This document shows, piece by piece, positions 1 through 9,969 of a stretch of 64,000 bases of DNA; the first letter of the stretch is position 1, and each line of letters starts with the position of its first letter. A program made the translations under genes and the position numbers. Below the pieces are notes generated by a model. The model was not told the origin of the DNA. It made no database searches and saw only the letters and a list, made by a program, of their open reading frames with translations. Location of the stretch: positions 8,618,001 to 8,682,000 of the forward strand of contig CM060202.1 of the NCBI GenBank assembly GCA_030562195.1. Reading direction: 5' to 3'. Source of the stretch: Nipponacmea schrenckii. Taxonomy: Eukaryota > Mollusca > Gastropoda > Lottiidae.

Positions 1-1259
1 TGATGTTAAAACATGTTGAGATAGGAGTTAAAACAACATATATTTTATAATCTAGATTAAAACCTTTTCTTCATTGAGGACAACAATTATAGTCAGAGAG
101 ATTCTCATATCAGTTAATCTCCACTAGGCTAATATTTAACATTTTACAACTAAGATTATTTGACTACATCCATATGTTGTTTTGAGATTTAAAGTCACGT
201 AATCTCCATCTATTTGACGAATCATACCTTAAAGCGGTTTTCCACGAGAAGAAAATAAACTCAACAAGTTTCGATTTCCACTGGCATCAAAGATCAACTG
301 CGTTGTGACATCTTTACCCATAAGCGACAAAAATGTTGACATTCTCTAATTAAATGTTTGCGATATTCCAGAATGGATTCGGCCATTTTGTGCAGTTTTA
401 GTTATGACTTTTTACATACATGTATATCAAAGACCTATATGAACCAGTAGCCTAGCTGTGGTGGGTCAACACCTCTCAGACTGTAACTAGAACAAAATCT
501 GCCCCTGGTTTAATACAATATAATATGAAAATCTTGTACCGTGTTTTTTAAGCAATACGCATTTGGTAGAAATATCCTTGAACCATTTCATTATATTGCA
601 TATTATGTTTCATTTTCAATGGATAGCTATCTACCCAATCATGACCTTGGAAAATTTTGTCTTTCAAACCTAAAAACCATAATCATTCTCATTTTATTAA
701 ACTGGCACTTTAATGTATAATATTTTGTCAAAATAATGCAGTGGTTATTGAAATGCCATAGTAATAGTGGTATCTTGGCTTCTTCATAATAGCCTAGATG
801 TTTGCTTATTGTCTTTAAATCTAAATTTATTGAGTTCTTTTTCAGAATTTTTAAAAAATGGTTCCAAATTATTTGAGATTCTTTGCATGAAATGAGTGTA
901 CAGTTTCTTAATTACTAAAACAGAAGTCGCACATAGTGTTATTTTTCATTCCCAATTTTATGCAGCACTTAAAAGACCATTCACTAACAAACATGTTTGA
1001 GCTTTACAAATACACAATAAAATAATAAATAATTACCTAAACACATGATTTTCAATTATATTTTGATTCAAAAGACTGATATTATAGTAATTATAATATT
1101 ATTCATTAGTAAAAATAAAGACATACACAACATCCAACACCTACAATAATAATTATTATGCTGAATTCACGAGGCATTGATATCTTAATAAATGAAAATA
1201 CAATCTAGATAAAACACAATGTTACATTAAATTGTTAATTAGAGATAAATCATACTTAC
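1..1259 (-). other. Gene C intron 2, no coding sequence seen
   Basis: AT-rich sequence downstream of the Ig1 donor. Bases about 615-1000 match 5885-6235 in gene B intron 2, so this is the paralogous intron. No further exon is recognised before the window edge. Confidence 0.6.
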
Positions 1260-1565
1260 AATAAACTGATACATTAGTTGATCCTTGTTTACCAGAATTA
1301 CCTCTACAAGACCATGTTGTATCATCTTGTTTATTTATATTACTTATATTGAGATATAGTTGTTTGTTGTTATTATTTATACATCCACATTTATATCTTT
1401 CATTTTGTGTAGTACTTTGACAGCTTCCAGGGAATATATTACATAAAACATTATTGTTTCTACGGAAATCTACACCACTGGGTGAATCTGTAACATCACA
1501 TTGTAATCTATAATTTTCACCTAACACTGCATAACTTTCAGGTACTCCTTTTAAAGTATATTGAC
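1260..1565 (-). CDS. Gene C exon 2: Ig domain 1
   Basis: Acceptor ATTACAG at the upper edge; donor gtaagt at the lower edge; 102 codons, phase 1 to 1. The stretch between the two core cysteines carries NVLCNIFPGSCQS, which differs strongly from gene B while the following KCGC to DDTTW block is the same. Confidence 0.88.
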
Positions 1566-2014
1566 CTGTAATATAAACAATATCTACTCTTAGAACAGAA
1601 CTGGTTCAGTTATTTATTTATTAAACTTAACACATAAATTATCTTTTACATCATATTGTAATTTATAATATTCACAACCTTCTCACCCTCAATATAAAAT
1701 CAAGAATTGTAAGATATTATTTTGATTTAAAAGTTTGTGTGAATTGTATAAAGAAATTAACTAATAAATGATTTTATCTATATGATATGAATATAAAAGG
1801 TAGAATCGAGTCGTAATTTCACTGCTCGATTTATTAAATCTCATTTCATTATATTATTCAAGTACAAGTTGAAGTATAAGTATTACTATTTTTAGGCTAG
1901 ATTTTACTTTACATGAAGACATAACATTAGATATACAATATACATTAACCTACCTGTAATAAGTACTGGTAAATAAACAACAAATATTGATAAAAGTATA
2001 TATTTATACTCCAT
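1260..2014 (-). CDS. Ig-superfamily receptor gene C, 5' part (exons 1-2)
   Basis: This is the N-terminal part of a secreted or membrane Ig protein whose remaining exons lie beyond the left edge. Exon 1 (2014-1954, 61 nt) codes for a 20-residue signal peptide starting MEYKYILLSIF, ending in phase 1 at a CAG|gtaggt donor. Exon 2 (1565-1260, 306 nt, 102 codons) codes for one V-like Ig domain: the B-strand Cys lies in YRLQC, the F-strand Cys in QDDTTWSC, and there is an extra Cys pair region plus a conserved KCGCINNNNK block. The donor is TTAT|gtaagt. Start and phases match genes B and D. It lies downstream of gene B in a head-to-tail array. Function as a recognition receptor is inferred from the family only. 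Confidence 0.85.
1954..2014 (-). CDS. Gene C exon 1: signal peptide
   Basis: ATG in the context AACATGG is followed by a hydrophobic run ending PVLIT. The 61-nt length and phase 1 end are identical to exon 1 of genes B and D. Confidence 0.85.
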
Positions 2015-4780
2015 GTTATTGAGTAATTTTCAACAAGACGATCCTCTATTATCAAATATTTGACCTACTAGTGTATAGTATTTTATTACAAGGCTCTGAT
2101 TTACTTCCTCTTTTAAATAATAAAACAAGTTATATATTCTACCCATATAGGTCGGGCCAGAATAAACCATGACACATCTAATCTATTTATCATTTATTAA
2201 CATGTTTTATTAAAACCTTTATATTGCATCTCCTAGTATCCCTTACCAAAGAATAAACCAAGAGTTAAATTACAGTCCCATCAGTATTGGGTTATCACTG
2301 ATATTATTTCTTAAAAACTGTCAGGTTTAGCAGGTACTTAATTTAGAGGCAATCCTGAGATGCCAGAAGGTAACACAAGCAACATCACAGGTACAGTTGG
2401 AAACACAAAAAGACCGAAAAGAATATCTTCCGGTGATATCATAGTTTGCTATATAGGTTGTCATTTAAGTTATGATTTTTGGAATATGCCTGCACTATCA
2501 TTTTCTGCTTACAAACATGAGGAAATTTCTCTTCAAGACTCTTATAATGGGCTTGAACTATCTTGCTTGCTTTATTACTGGCTGTATTGAAGGGGACTAC
2601 AAAGGGTGCTATGCCCACACTGTGGTGAATATTAAGTCATATGGGTCTTGCTGTATTTCATGTCTCAATCCAATGGGCTTCTATAGATTGACGGAATTTG
2701 GTAGTTTCATCTTCGGGCAAGTCGATTTCAATTCAATATATTCAATATAAATGCTCAGTTTTTGTTGAAAACCTTCACAACTAGTAAATAATTCTCTAAA
2801 ATTATGGTATTTATTCTACTCAAATCCGTACATTAGTTAATTGATAGATCTAATTTATTCGACCTCTATATATAATAAAACAGTCTGGTACTAACTAGAA
2901 ATAAAGTATGAGTATCTTCTGCTGCTTTAAGTCACAAATATATCTTTGGTAAAATGTTCCATTAAAAAGCATTTACATTAAATGTAAATAAATATTTTCA
3001 AAACATGCTTTGTGTACATATCTACTTGATCGAACTGTTTTGATGAAAGAACGGAGTGTTCTGAATGTCTTAGTAAGCAGTGCAAACTAACTTCTGTGTT
3101 TGACCTCACAGAGGCTCTATTTTCGTTGTTTCTACTTTGACAAGAGCAGTCCGTCTATTTGGGTAGAATGAAAAGAAACTATAAATAAATGATAAGCATC
3201 TACATTAGGGTACACAATCTGCCCCTTTAAGACACAAATGTCTTGTTCCTAGTTTAAAGGTCTTATATTGCCTTATAGATATTTACATTTAAAACTGTTT
3301 TTTTTTTGTTGAAGCCGATGTTGTCCACGTCAATATTAAAATAAACGCAGAGGCTCCCACTTTTCTCAGTTCCTTTAAAAGTGCGCTTCAAGGTAGAAAA
3401 GAGTTTGGTGGTCTTTCCAAACATGCCACTAACTTATTCAGTAATTATGTTCAATGAGTAGTTAAACACTCCATTATAATATAGCCCATAAACCTTCATA
3501 ATTCCCGGAGCACCCAGAAATTGTGATGGATGGTGGAACCCTGTACTCTAGTGAAAGATGTTTATGGAAGTTTGTTAATATTTCAAGTGATTGAATACCT
3601 ACAGATGATGTCCAATGACATTCAGCTGTATCACTGAGGGAACTGACACTATGGGGGACCAGGCTTTATTTGTTTCGGACAATCATCCGACAGCCTCAAA
3701 CACATGAAATCTTTTGGTTAGCTAATCAGAAATAGTCTACAGATCCATGTGTATCCATAATTATCCGTGTTTGAAAAATCATAATGACTTAAGAAATTAC
3801 GAACGTCCCTCCATATTGGAATTTTTTGTTTGAGGCATATTTCAAGGTATTTTGCGATTTTCTCAGAGCTGGAATATTTCTGAGGACTGTTTTAATGTAA
3901 CAAAGGCCCAAAACGACCCCTAAAAATCCAGCCTGGGCCCCTTTAACGCATTGGATACCCCTCACATCTAAATCAGTTCATGACAAAAATAAGATAAAAT
4001 GAGTGAGGGGTAATTCGAACATTGTCTTAAAATGAGACAAATACAAGAGATATAACATAACATAAGTAATATCAAAATAATGGGGTGTTGGTGGGTGGGT
4101 AAAATTATTGGATACTGCGCAGATATCCGTATAGAGCCAGGGACGTGTCAGCCACCAATAGCGAGATAAAAACGGGGTGGTAAACAATCAGAGAATTTGT
4201 AAGTTTTGGCGGATAGAAATACGATAAACTATACATTACAAAATAGCAACTTGTAGTTCTGAGATTCGCCCGGCACGTGCGGCAAATTATTGGAGAAAAC
4301 AATCAAGACCAGCCAATCGTAGACCGTCAGATAAAAGGGTGGGTAAAGTTCGTTTCATTAACCCTAAATTATAATTAATTAATCAACTTTAATTGCCAAT
4401 TATAATAATATATTTGTGCCAGTTAGACCATATAGGAATTGTCATATCTCTTTACCCAAGGCATAAATACTTTTATTAGGGCATTGGAACAATGTTATAT
4501 TGGAGACATATAAATTTAAGAAATCAAAACAAAAATAACAAAAATAAACAAATAAATAAATAAAATAAAAGCCATATGAAGCACCTCAATAAACTGAGAA
4601 ATATTTTAATTAAATTTCAGGAATTTATTTTAAACATTTACATAATATCATATACTGTCCAGTTGATAAAAACTGAAACATAAAGTTCAAGTGAAAGTAG
4701 TAAAGAATAATATATTTAAATAGTACGAGACAGAAGACTTAATAATGGATATTATCATACTGTATCAATATTACGGTACT
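2015..4780. repeat. Intergenic spacer between C and B, directly duplicated at 8572-12506
   Basis: The promoter part (2020-2750) matches 8580-9400 and the distal part (2750-4780) matches about 10,300-12,500 in the same orientation. The block was therefore duplicated together with the gene. Short frames at 2360-2750 are shared with 9049-9258, but they show no splice or domain evidence and both copies differ by frame-breaking changes. I see no gene here. Confidence 0.75.
2102..2113 (-). promoter_or_regulatory. ETS/PU.1-like box upstream of gene C
   Basis: Minus-strand AAAGAGGAAGTA, 88-99 bases upstream of the ATG. The same 12-mer sits 86-97 bases upstream of gene B and 82-93 bases upstream of gene D. 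The match to the PU.1-type GAGGAAGT core is by eye. Confidence 0.45.
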
Positions 4781-4887
4781 TTAGGTTTGATTTCTTGGTA
4801 TATTTTCATATTCTTTTAAATATCCAGAATTTTGTTGATTATTCTCATAAACTTCAGGACGAGTATTCAAATCTTCATATGTTCTAT
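4781..4887 (-). CDS. Gene B last exon: tyrosine tail
   Basis: Acceptor TTATCACAG. Codes RTYEDLNTRPEVYENN, then a YENI motif and an altered end (PRNQT, stop). Motifs YEDL and YENN are kept. Confidence 0.8.
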
Positions 4888-7800
4888 CTGTGATAATAAA
4901 ACAGAATTACAATAAGTCAAAGTGTCTGAATTATTTAAAATTGCAATCTTAGGGTTCCATGAAGCTATAATATTGTTTGGTATGATGTTTGAGTTCCTCC
5001 AATCTTTTGTTAATATTTATGTTACATTTAGATGTTTCTTTACTACTTACATAACAAAATATGCAGCTTTTAGGTAGACAATTTGATTTATGGATAATTA
5101 TACTATATATTTAATTCAATAGAGTATAAAATTTACCTTCCAGATTTCTATTTGAAAACGTTGCATAACTGAAAAGTAAATAAAAATATATAATAATACG
5201 GAATAATTATGCTCATATCATTTTTCACCACAACTTCTCAAAAACACATTTTCACATAAATTGATTGAAATATCTGGATTCAACAAAATCACATTACAGA
5301 CATTATGTGAATAGTATTTCATTAGAATAGTCATACAGAGTGAATCTATGTTTCCCGATAGTAAGTTTATAGAACTGGAGTTTTNNNNNNNNNNNNNNNN
5401 NNNNNNNNNNNNNNNNNNNNNNNNNNNNNNNNNNNNNNNNNNNNNNNNNNNNNNNNNNNNNNNNNNNNNNNNNNNNNNNNNNNNNNNNNNNNNNNNNNNN
5501 NNNNNNNNNNNNNNNNNNNNNNNNNNNNNNNNNNNNNNNNNNNNNNNNNNNNNNNNNNNNNNNNNNNNNNNNNNNNNNNNNNNNNNNNNNNNNNNNNNNN
5601 NNNNNNNNNNNNNNNNNNNNNNNNNNNNNNNNNNNNNNNNNNNNNNNNNNNNNNNNNNNNNNNNNNNNNNNNNNNNNNNNNNNNNNNNNNNNNNNNNNNN
5701 NNNNNNNNNNNNNNNNNNNNNNNNNNNNNNNNNNNNNNNNNNNNNNNNNNNNNNNNNNNNNNNNNNNNNNNNNNNNNNNNNNNNNNNNNNNNNNNNNNNN
5801 NNNNNNNNNNNNNNNNNNNNNNNNNNNNNNNNNNNNNNNNNNNNNNNNNNNNNNNNNNNNNNNNNNNNNNNNNNNNNNNNNNNNAATGGATATCTAAATC
5901 CCCAATCATGATCTTGGTAAATTTTGTCTTTCAAACCAAAAAACCATAATCATTTCCATTTTACCAAACTGGCACTTTAAAATATAATATTTTGTCAAAA
6001 TAATGCAGTGGTTATTGAAATGTCATAGTGGTGTATCTTGGCTTCTTCCTAATAGCCTAGAAGTTTGCTCATTGTCTTTAAATCTTAATTTATATATCTA
6101 TATTTTTTGCCAGAATATTTTTAAATGGTTCCAAATTTATTTGTGATTCTTTGCATGAAATGAATGTACAGTTTCTAAATTACTAAAACAAAAGTCGCAC
6201 ATAGTTTTTTTTCTCATTACCAATTTATTCAAGCACCAAAACCTTATGTTGAATTCAATAAACCAAAATACAATCTAGGTAAAAATTATTAAGCTGAATT
6301 CGGAAGCATATCCTTGTGTCTTAATAAAACAAAATACAATCTACATTATAATTATTATGCAGAATTCAGAATCATATACGAACCTTAAATATAATAAATA
6401 TATAGAATTCAATCAAATAAAACACAATCTAGATAATAATTATCTAATAATAATTATTATGCTGAATTCATAAGCATATCCTTGTGTCTTAATAAAACAA
6501 AATACAATCTAGATAAAACACAATGTTACATTAAATTGTTAATTAGGAGAAATCATACTTACAATAAACTGGTACATAAGTTGATCCTTGTTTACCAGAA
6601 TTATCTCTACAAGACCATGTTGTATCATCTTGTTTATTTATATTACTTATATTGAGATATAGTTGTTTGTTGTTATTATTTATACATCCACATTTATATC
6701 TATTATCTATTGGTTGACTCCCACAGTTTGTCATATTACATACAACAACATTGTTTTTACGGAAATCTAAAACACTGGGTGAAGCTGTAACATCACATTG
6801 TAATGTATAATTTCCACCTAACACAGCATAACTTTCAGGACCTCCTCTTAAAGTATATTGACCTGTAATATAAACAATACTCTTAGAACAAAACTGGTTC
6901 AGTTACTTATTTATTAAACCTAACACTTAAATTATCTTTAACATCATATTGTAATTTATAATATTCATATTTATAAATAACAACAAGAATTGTATCATTG
7001 TATTTTGATATAAAGTTTGTGTGAATTGAATAAGGCAATTAACTAATAAATGATTTATCTATATGATATGAATATAAAGGGTAGAATCAAGTCGTTATTT
7101 CACTGCTCGATTTATTAAACCTCATTTCATTATAATATACACAACAAAAAAAGTGTTGCACCCCCATATTAAAACCACTGGTATATCATAAAATGGAGAG
7201 CACCCGAAAGGGGTCTTGTAGGGCATTCTCCCATGGGGATTTGGGTTTTGATTCATTGTGATTTCCTTTGGAAAACAATCGCGCAAATGCAACAATGTGC
7301 ACGAGAAAAGCATGAGGCATGAATTTTGCAAAATGCAGTATCTCCCTGTGGTAAAAAACGTGTATAAAAATCGTTGTCAAAAAGCCCAATCCATTCACAC
7401 ACAAAATGCCGGGTAGACGAATGTCAGAAGCTGTTAAGTGGCAGATTATTGGCCTGCGCAGAGCCGGGCATTCTTTTAAGGAGATTGCCAGAGGAGAGTG
7501 CACTGATCTGATGAAAGCAGATTTCTCCTGCATGTGGTGGATGGCCGAGTGAAGGTTTGGAGGCGTCGAGGCACAGCTTATGTACTAAGGAACATCATGC
7601 CAACGGTACCCTATGGTGGTGGTTCGGTTATGGTATGGGGCTGCTTCTCATTTGATTGCAAGCTGGATTTGGTAACCATACAAGGGAATTTGACAGGGGC
7701 TCGCTACCTCCAGGAAGTTTTCGATCCAGCTGTTGTTCCGCATTTTGATGATCACACATTAGCCAGCAGACCCGTATTTATGGATGACTTTGCTAGGCCT

Positions 7801-8571
7801 AATCGCTCGAGAGCTGTCACCCAATTCATCCACAACAATGCTGTTCAGAACATCCCTTGTCCAGCGATGAGTCCAGTTCTTAATCCTCTGGAACATGTTC
7901 GGGACATTTTGGGGCGCAGGATTAAATCTCGCGACCCTCCTCCACAGAACTTGCACCAACTGGAAGCAGCCTTGCACGAGGAGTGGCGTCAGATACCCAT
8001 GCAAACATTCCAATGTCTTGTGAGGGGTATGAGGAGGAGACTGGAAGCAGTGATCCAAGTGCGAGGTGGAAGTACCCGATATTGACTGGTATTGATTCTC
8101 TGATCACCATTTGTGCTTTTTGACATCCCGTTAGAGCTCTGTCAACAATAAAATTTGAGATCTCACCATACTTTTTTGCATTTTCGTTTTCCTTAATTTA
8201 CACCCTAATTTCTACACAGCATTCCCACATGCCATAAAGTCCAGATTTTCAAAACTTACGTTCATGTTACAGTCAATGATCCATTTTATTGATATTCACA
8301 TACTCCTGGCTCAAATATTTATTCAGGTTTACATACACGAGTTAAACAGAACAGTACTATACCAAATAGTAGGGGGGTGCAACACTTTTTTTGTTGTGTA
8401 TATATACATAAGTACAAGTTGAAGTATTAGTACAGTGTATTACTATTATTAGGCTAGATTTTACCTTACATGAAGACATAACATTAGATATACAATATAC
8501 ATTAACCTACCTGTAATTAGTACTGGTAAATAAACAACAAATATTGATAAAAGTATATATTTATACTCCAT
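4781..8571 (-). CDS. Ig-superfamily receptor gene B (middle exons in gap)
   Basis: Paralogue of genes A, C and D. Visible exons: 8571-8511 (signal peptide, 61 nt), 6862-6563 (Ig1, 100 codons), 5168-5137 (exon 9, 32 nt) and 4887-4781 (last exon, stop TAA at 4783-4781). All lengths and phases fit the gene A and D model. The expected Ig2-Ig5, transmembrane and exon 8 would fall in the N gap at 5385-5884; the gap starts about 25 bases short of where exon 8 should begin. Compared with A and D, the C-terminus is changed: YENM becomes YENI and the end reads PRNQT, six bases longer. A Tc1 element occupies intron 1. Whether the middle exons exist is unknown. Confidence 0.75.
4888..5136 (-). other. Gene B last intron
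   Basis: Bounded by gtaaat and TTATCACAG. It aligns with 12608-12886 of gene A; nothing else is seen. Confidence 0.6.
5137..5168 (-). CDS. Gene B exon 9: cytoplasmic tail with YATF
   Basis: 32-nt exon, acceptor TTTTCAG and donor gtaaat, codes YATFSNRNLE in the phase seen in A and D. Confidence 0.7.
5385..5884. other. Assembly gap (500 N)
   Basis: Exactly 500 N, as at the two other gaps, so the true length is unknown. It hides the centre of gene B. Confidence 0.98.
5885..6562 (-). other. Gene B intron 2, 5' part, with short repeats
   Basis: Matches gene C intron 2. Positions 6240-6540 hold four to five irregular copies of a GCTGAATTC...TACAATCTA unit of roughly 50-75 bases. No exon is seen. 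Confidence 0.55.
6563..6862 (-). CDS. Gene B exon 2: Ig domain 1
   Basis: 100 codons, phase 1 to 1. Core cysteines lie in YTLQC and DDTTWSC. The segment after FRKNN reads VVVCNMTNCGSQ, unlike gene C, and then returns to the shared KCGCINNNNKQLYLNIS block. Confidence 0.9.
7140..8398 (+). mobile_element. Tc1/mariner element in gene B intron 1
   Basis: 1,259-bp element with 26-bp identical terminal inverted repeats beginning CACAACAAAAAAAGTG and flanked by TA duplications (7138-7139 and 8399-8400). Gene C intron 1 (1566-1953) is the uninterrupted counterpart: removing the element and one TA leaves 387 bp against 388 bp. The insertion is thus younger than the B/C duplication. It lies antisense to gene B. 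Confidence 0.95.
7406..8085 (+). pseudogene. Tc1 transposase, internally deleted
   Basis: The ATG at 7406 opens a helix-turn-helix start (MPGRRMSEAVKW...SFKEIAR) that runs out of frame. A second frame from about 7507 carries the catalytic core: SDESRFLL (first Asp, 7510-7512), VWGCFS, a second Asp in MDDFARPN, and Glu in NPLEHVRD. There are 34 residues between the second Asp and the Glu, the DD34E spacing of Tc1. The family is normally about 340 residues; here roughly 100 residues between the DNA-binding and catalytic parts are missing and the frames do not join. The usual DNARPH and DIWGRR-type positions are also altered. It cannot make a full transposase. Confidence 0.9.
8511..8571 (-). CDS. 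Gene B exon 1: signal peptide
   Basis: Starts MEYKYILLSIF, 20 codons plus one base, donor CAG|gtaggt. Nearly identical to gene C exon 1. Confidence 0.88.
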
Positions 8572-8656
8572 GTTATTGAGTAATTTTAAACAATGACGAT
8601 CTTCTCTTATCAAATATTTAGCCTAATGTATAGTATTTTATTACAAGGCTCTTATT

Positions 8657-8668
8657 TACTTCCTCTTT
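8657..8668 (-). promoter_or_regulatory. ETS/PU.1-like box upstream of gene B
   Basis: Minus-strand AAAGAGGAAGTA, 86-97 bases upstream of the ATG at 8571; identical to the gene C and D boxes. Confidence 0.45.
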
Positions 8669-9256
8669 TAAATAAAACAAGTTATATATTCTACCCATAT
8701 AGGTCGGGCCAGAATAAACCATGATACATCTAATCTATTTATCATTTATTAACATGTTTTATTAAAACCTTTATATTGCATCTCCTAGTAACCCTTACCA
8801 AAGAATAAACCAAGAGTTAAGAAAAGAATAACAGATTGGGGTCGATTACCAAAATCCCATCAGTATTCGGTTATCACTGATATTATTTCTTAAAAACTGT
8901 CAGGTTTAGAAGGTACTTAATTTAGAGGCAATCCTGAGATGCCAGAAGGTAACACAAGCAACATCACAGGTACAGTTGAAAACACAAAAAGACCGAAAAG
9001 AATATCTTCCGGTGATATCATAGTTTGCTATGAACAATAATTTAAGTTATGATTTTTGGATTATGCCTGCACTATCATTTTCTGCTTATAAACATGAGGA
9101 AATTTCTCTTCAAGACTCTTATAATGGGCTTGAATTATCTTGCTTGCTTTATTACTGGTTGTATTGAAGGGGACTACAAAGGGTGCTATGCCCACACTGT
9201 GGTGAATATTAAGTCACATGGGTCTTGCTGTATTTCATGTCTCAATCCCATGGGCT

Positions 9257-9338
9257 GAATGTGAGACAGGACCATGTCCTTGTGTATTGGGCCTAATTCT
9301 ATCCCATGTAAAATAAAGAGTTTAATATTATTATTATT
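9257..9338 (+). mobile_element. 82-bp truncated retroposon with 13-bp target duplication
   Basis: Flanked by AATCCCATGGGCT (9244-9256) and AATCCAATGGGCT (9339-9351). It ends in AATAAAGAGTTTAATATT and ATT repeats, like a LINE or SINE 3' end. The gene C copy at 2667-2679 has a single AATCCAATGGGCT and no insert. Confidence 0.8.
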
Positions 9339-9577
9339 AATCCAATGGGCTTCTATAGATTGACGGAATTTGGTAGTTTCATCTTCGGGCAAGTCGATTT
9401 CAATGCGTTCATATTATGAGGTTAGGGTGAGATCGTCAAGTGAATGGTCGTCAAGATTGAAATGATAAGGGGGTGGTGAACTGCGGGCTCGTTTAGGGGT
9501 TTGGTTCGATAAGCTGGTGACTCTTGTTGGTGCAGGTGTTTGTTAACCAATCTCCATTTCAGTTGGTAGGGATATGG

Positions 9578-9910
9578 TTACTCTGGTTTAGGTTTCGTTG
9601 ATGCTTTGATAAAATTATTGTAATTACAGGTTGAGCGACAGGCCGAAGACAGGGCATGGCTGGTTGTGATAAAGACTTGGTTCGGATGAAGGTGAGTTTT
9701 TCTTGCATGGTAATGATCTATCAGAGCCTGCGTCACCTTAGAGAACCATGAGGGATCTAATTTTCGCGTCAACAGCTGACGTTTCATAGCTGGACGAATA
9801 AAACTATCCAACTCAGAGACTTTGCGTTTGAAGGTGAACGCAGATTGACCTTGCTGTTGGAGGGTAAGGATTGCCAAATGGTATAGACATTGGAAAACTT
9901 GGAATAACAC
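9578..9910 (-). CDS. Unrecognised open frame, possibly mobile-element remnant
   Basis: 110-codon frame between genes A and B. It holds a charged stretch (KRKVSELDSFIRPAMKRQ and WFSKVTQALIDHYHARK) that looks like real protein rather than random AT-rich translation. I do not recognise the family and see no start context or splice sites that fix its limits. A decayed transposon protein is the likeliest alternative. Confidence 0.3.
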   Translation of the reverse strand: MLFQVFQCLYHLAILTLQQQGQSAFTFKRKVSELDSFIRPAMKRQLLTRKLDPSWFSKVTQALIDHYHARKTHLHPNQVFITTSHALSSACRSTCNYNNFIKASTKPKPE

Positions 9911-9969
9911 CTTAACAACTTATCGACGTACGATTTGATAAAATTCTCAAAATATTCTGTATAACTCAA

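Noticed and set aside
4105..4302. Small frames conserved in three spacers (also 11,577-11,774 and 47,197-47,394)
   Set aside because: Conserved only as part of duplicated DNA; differences fall evenly in all codon positions as far as I can see, and there is no domain, start context or splice support.
5218..5934. Long open frames spanning N runs (also at 23,852-24,630 and 48,729-49,552)
   Set aside because: They are open only because N codons are not stops; no evidence of continuous coding.
7759..8058. Minus-strand frame inside the Tc1 element
   Set aside because: It is the reverse of the transposase catalytic core, which has clear DD34E motifs on the plus strand.
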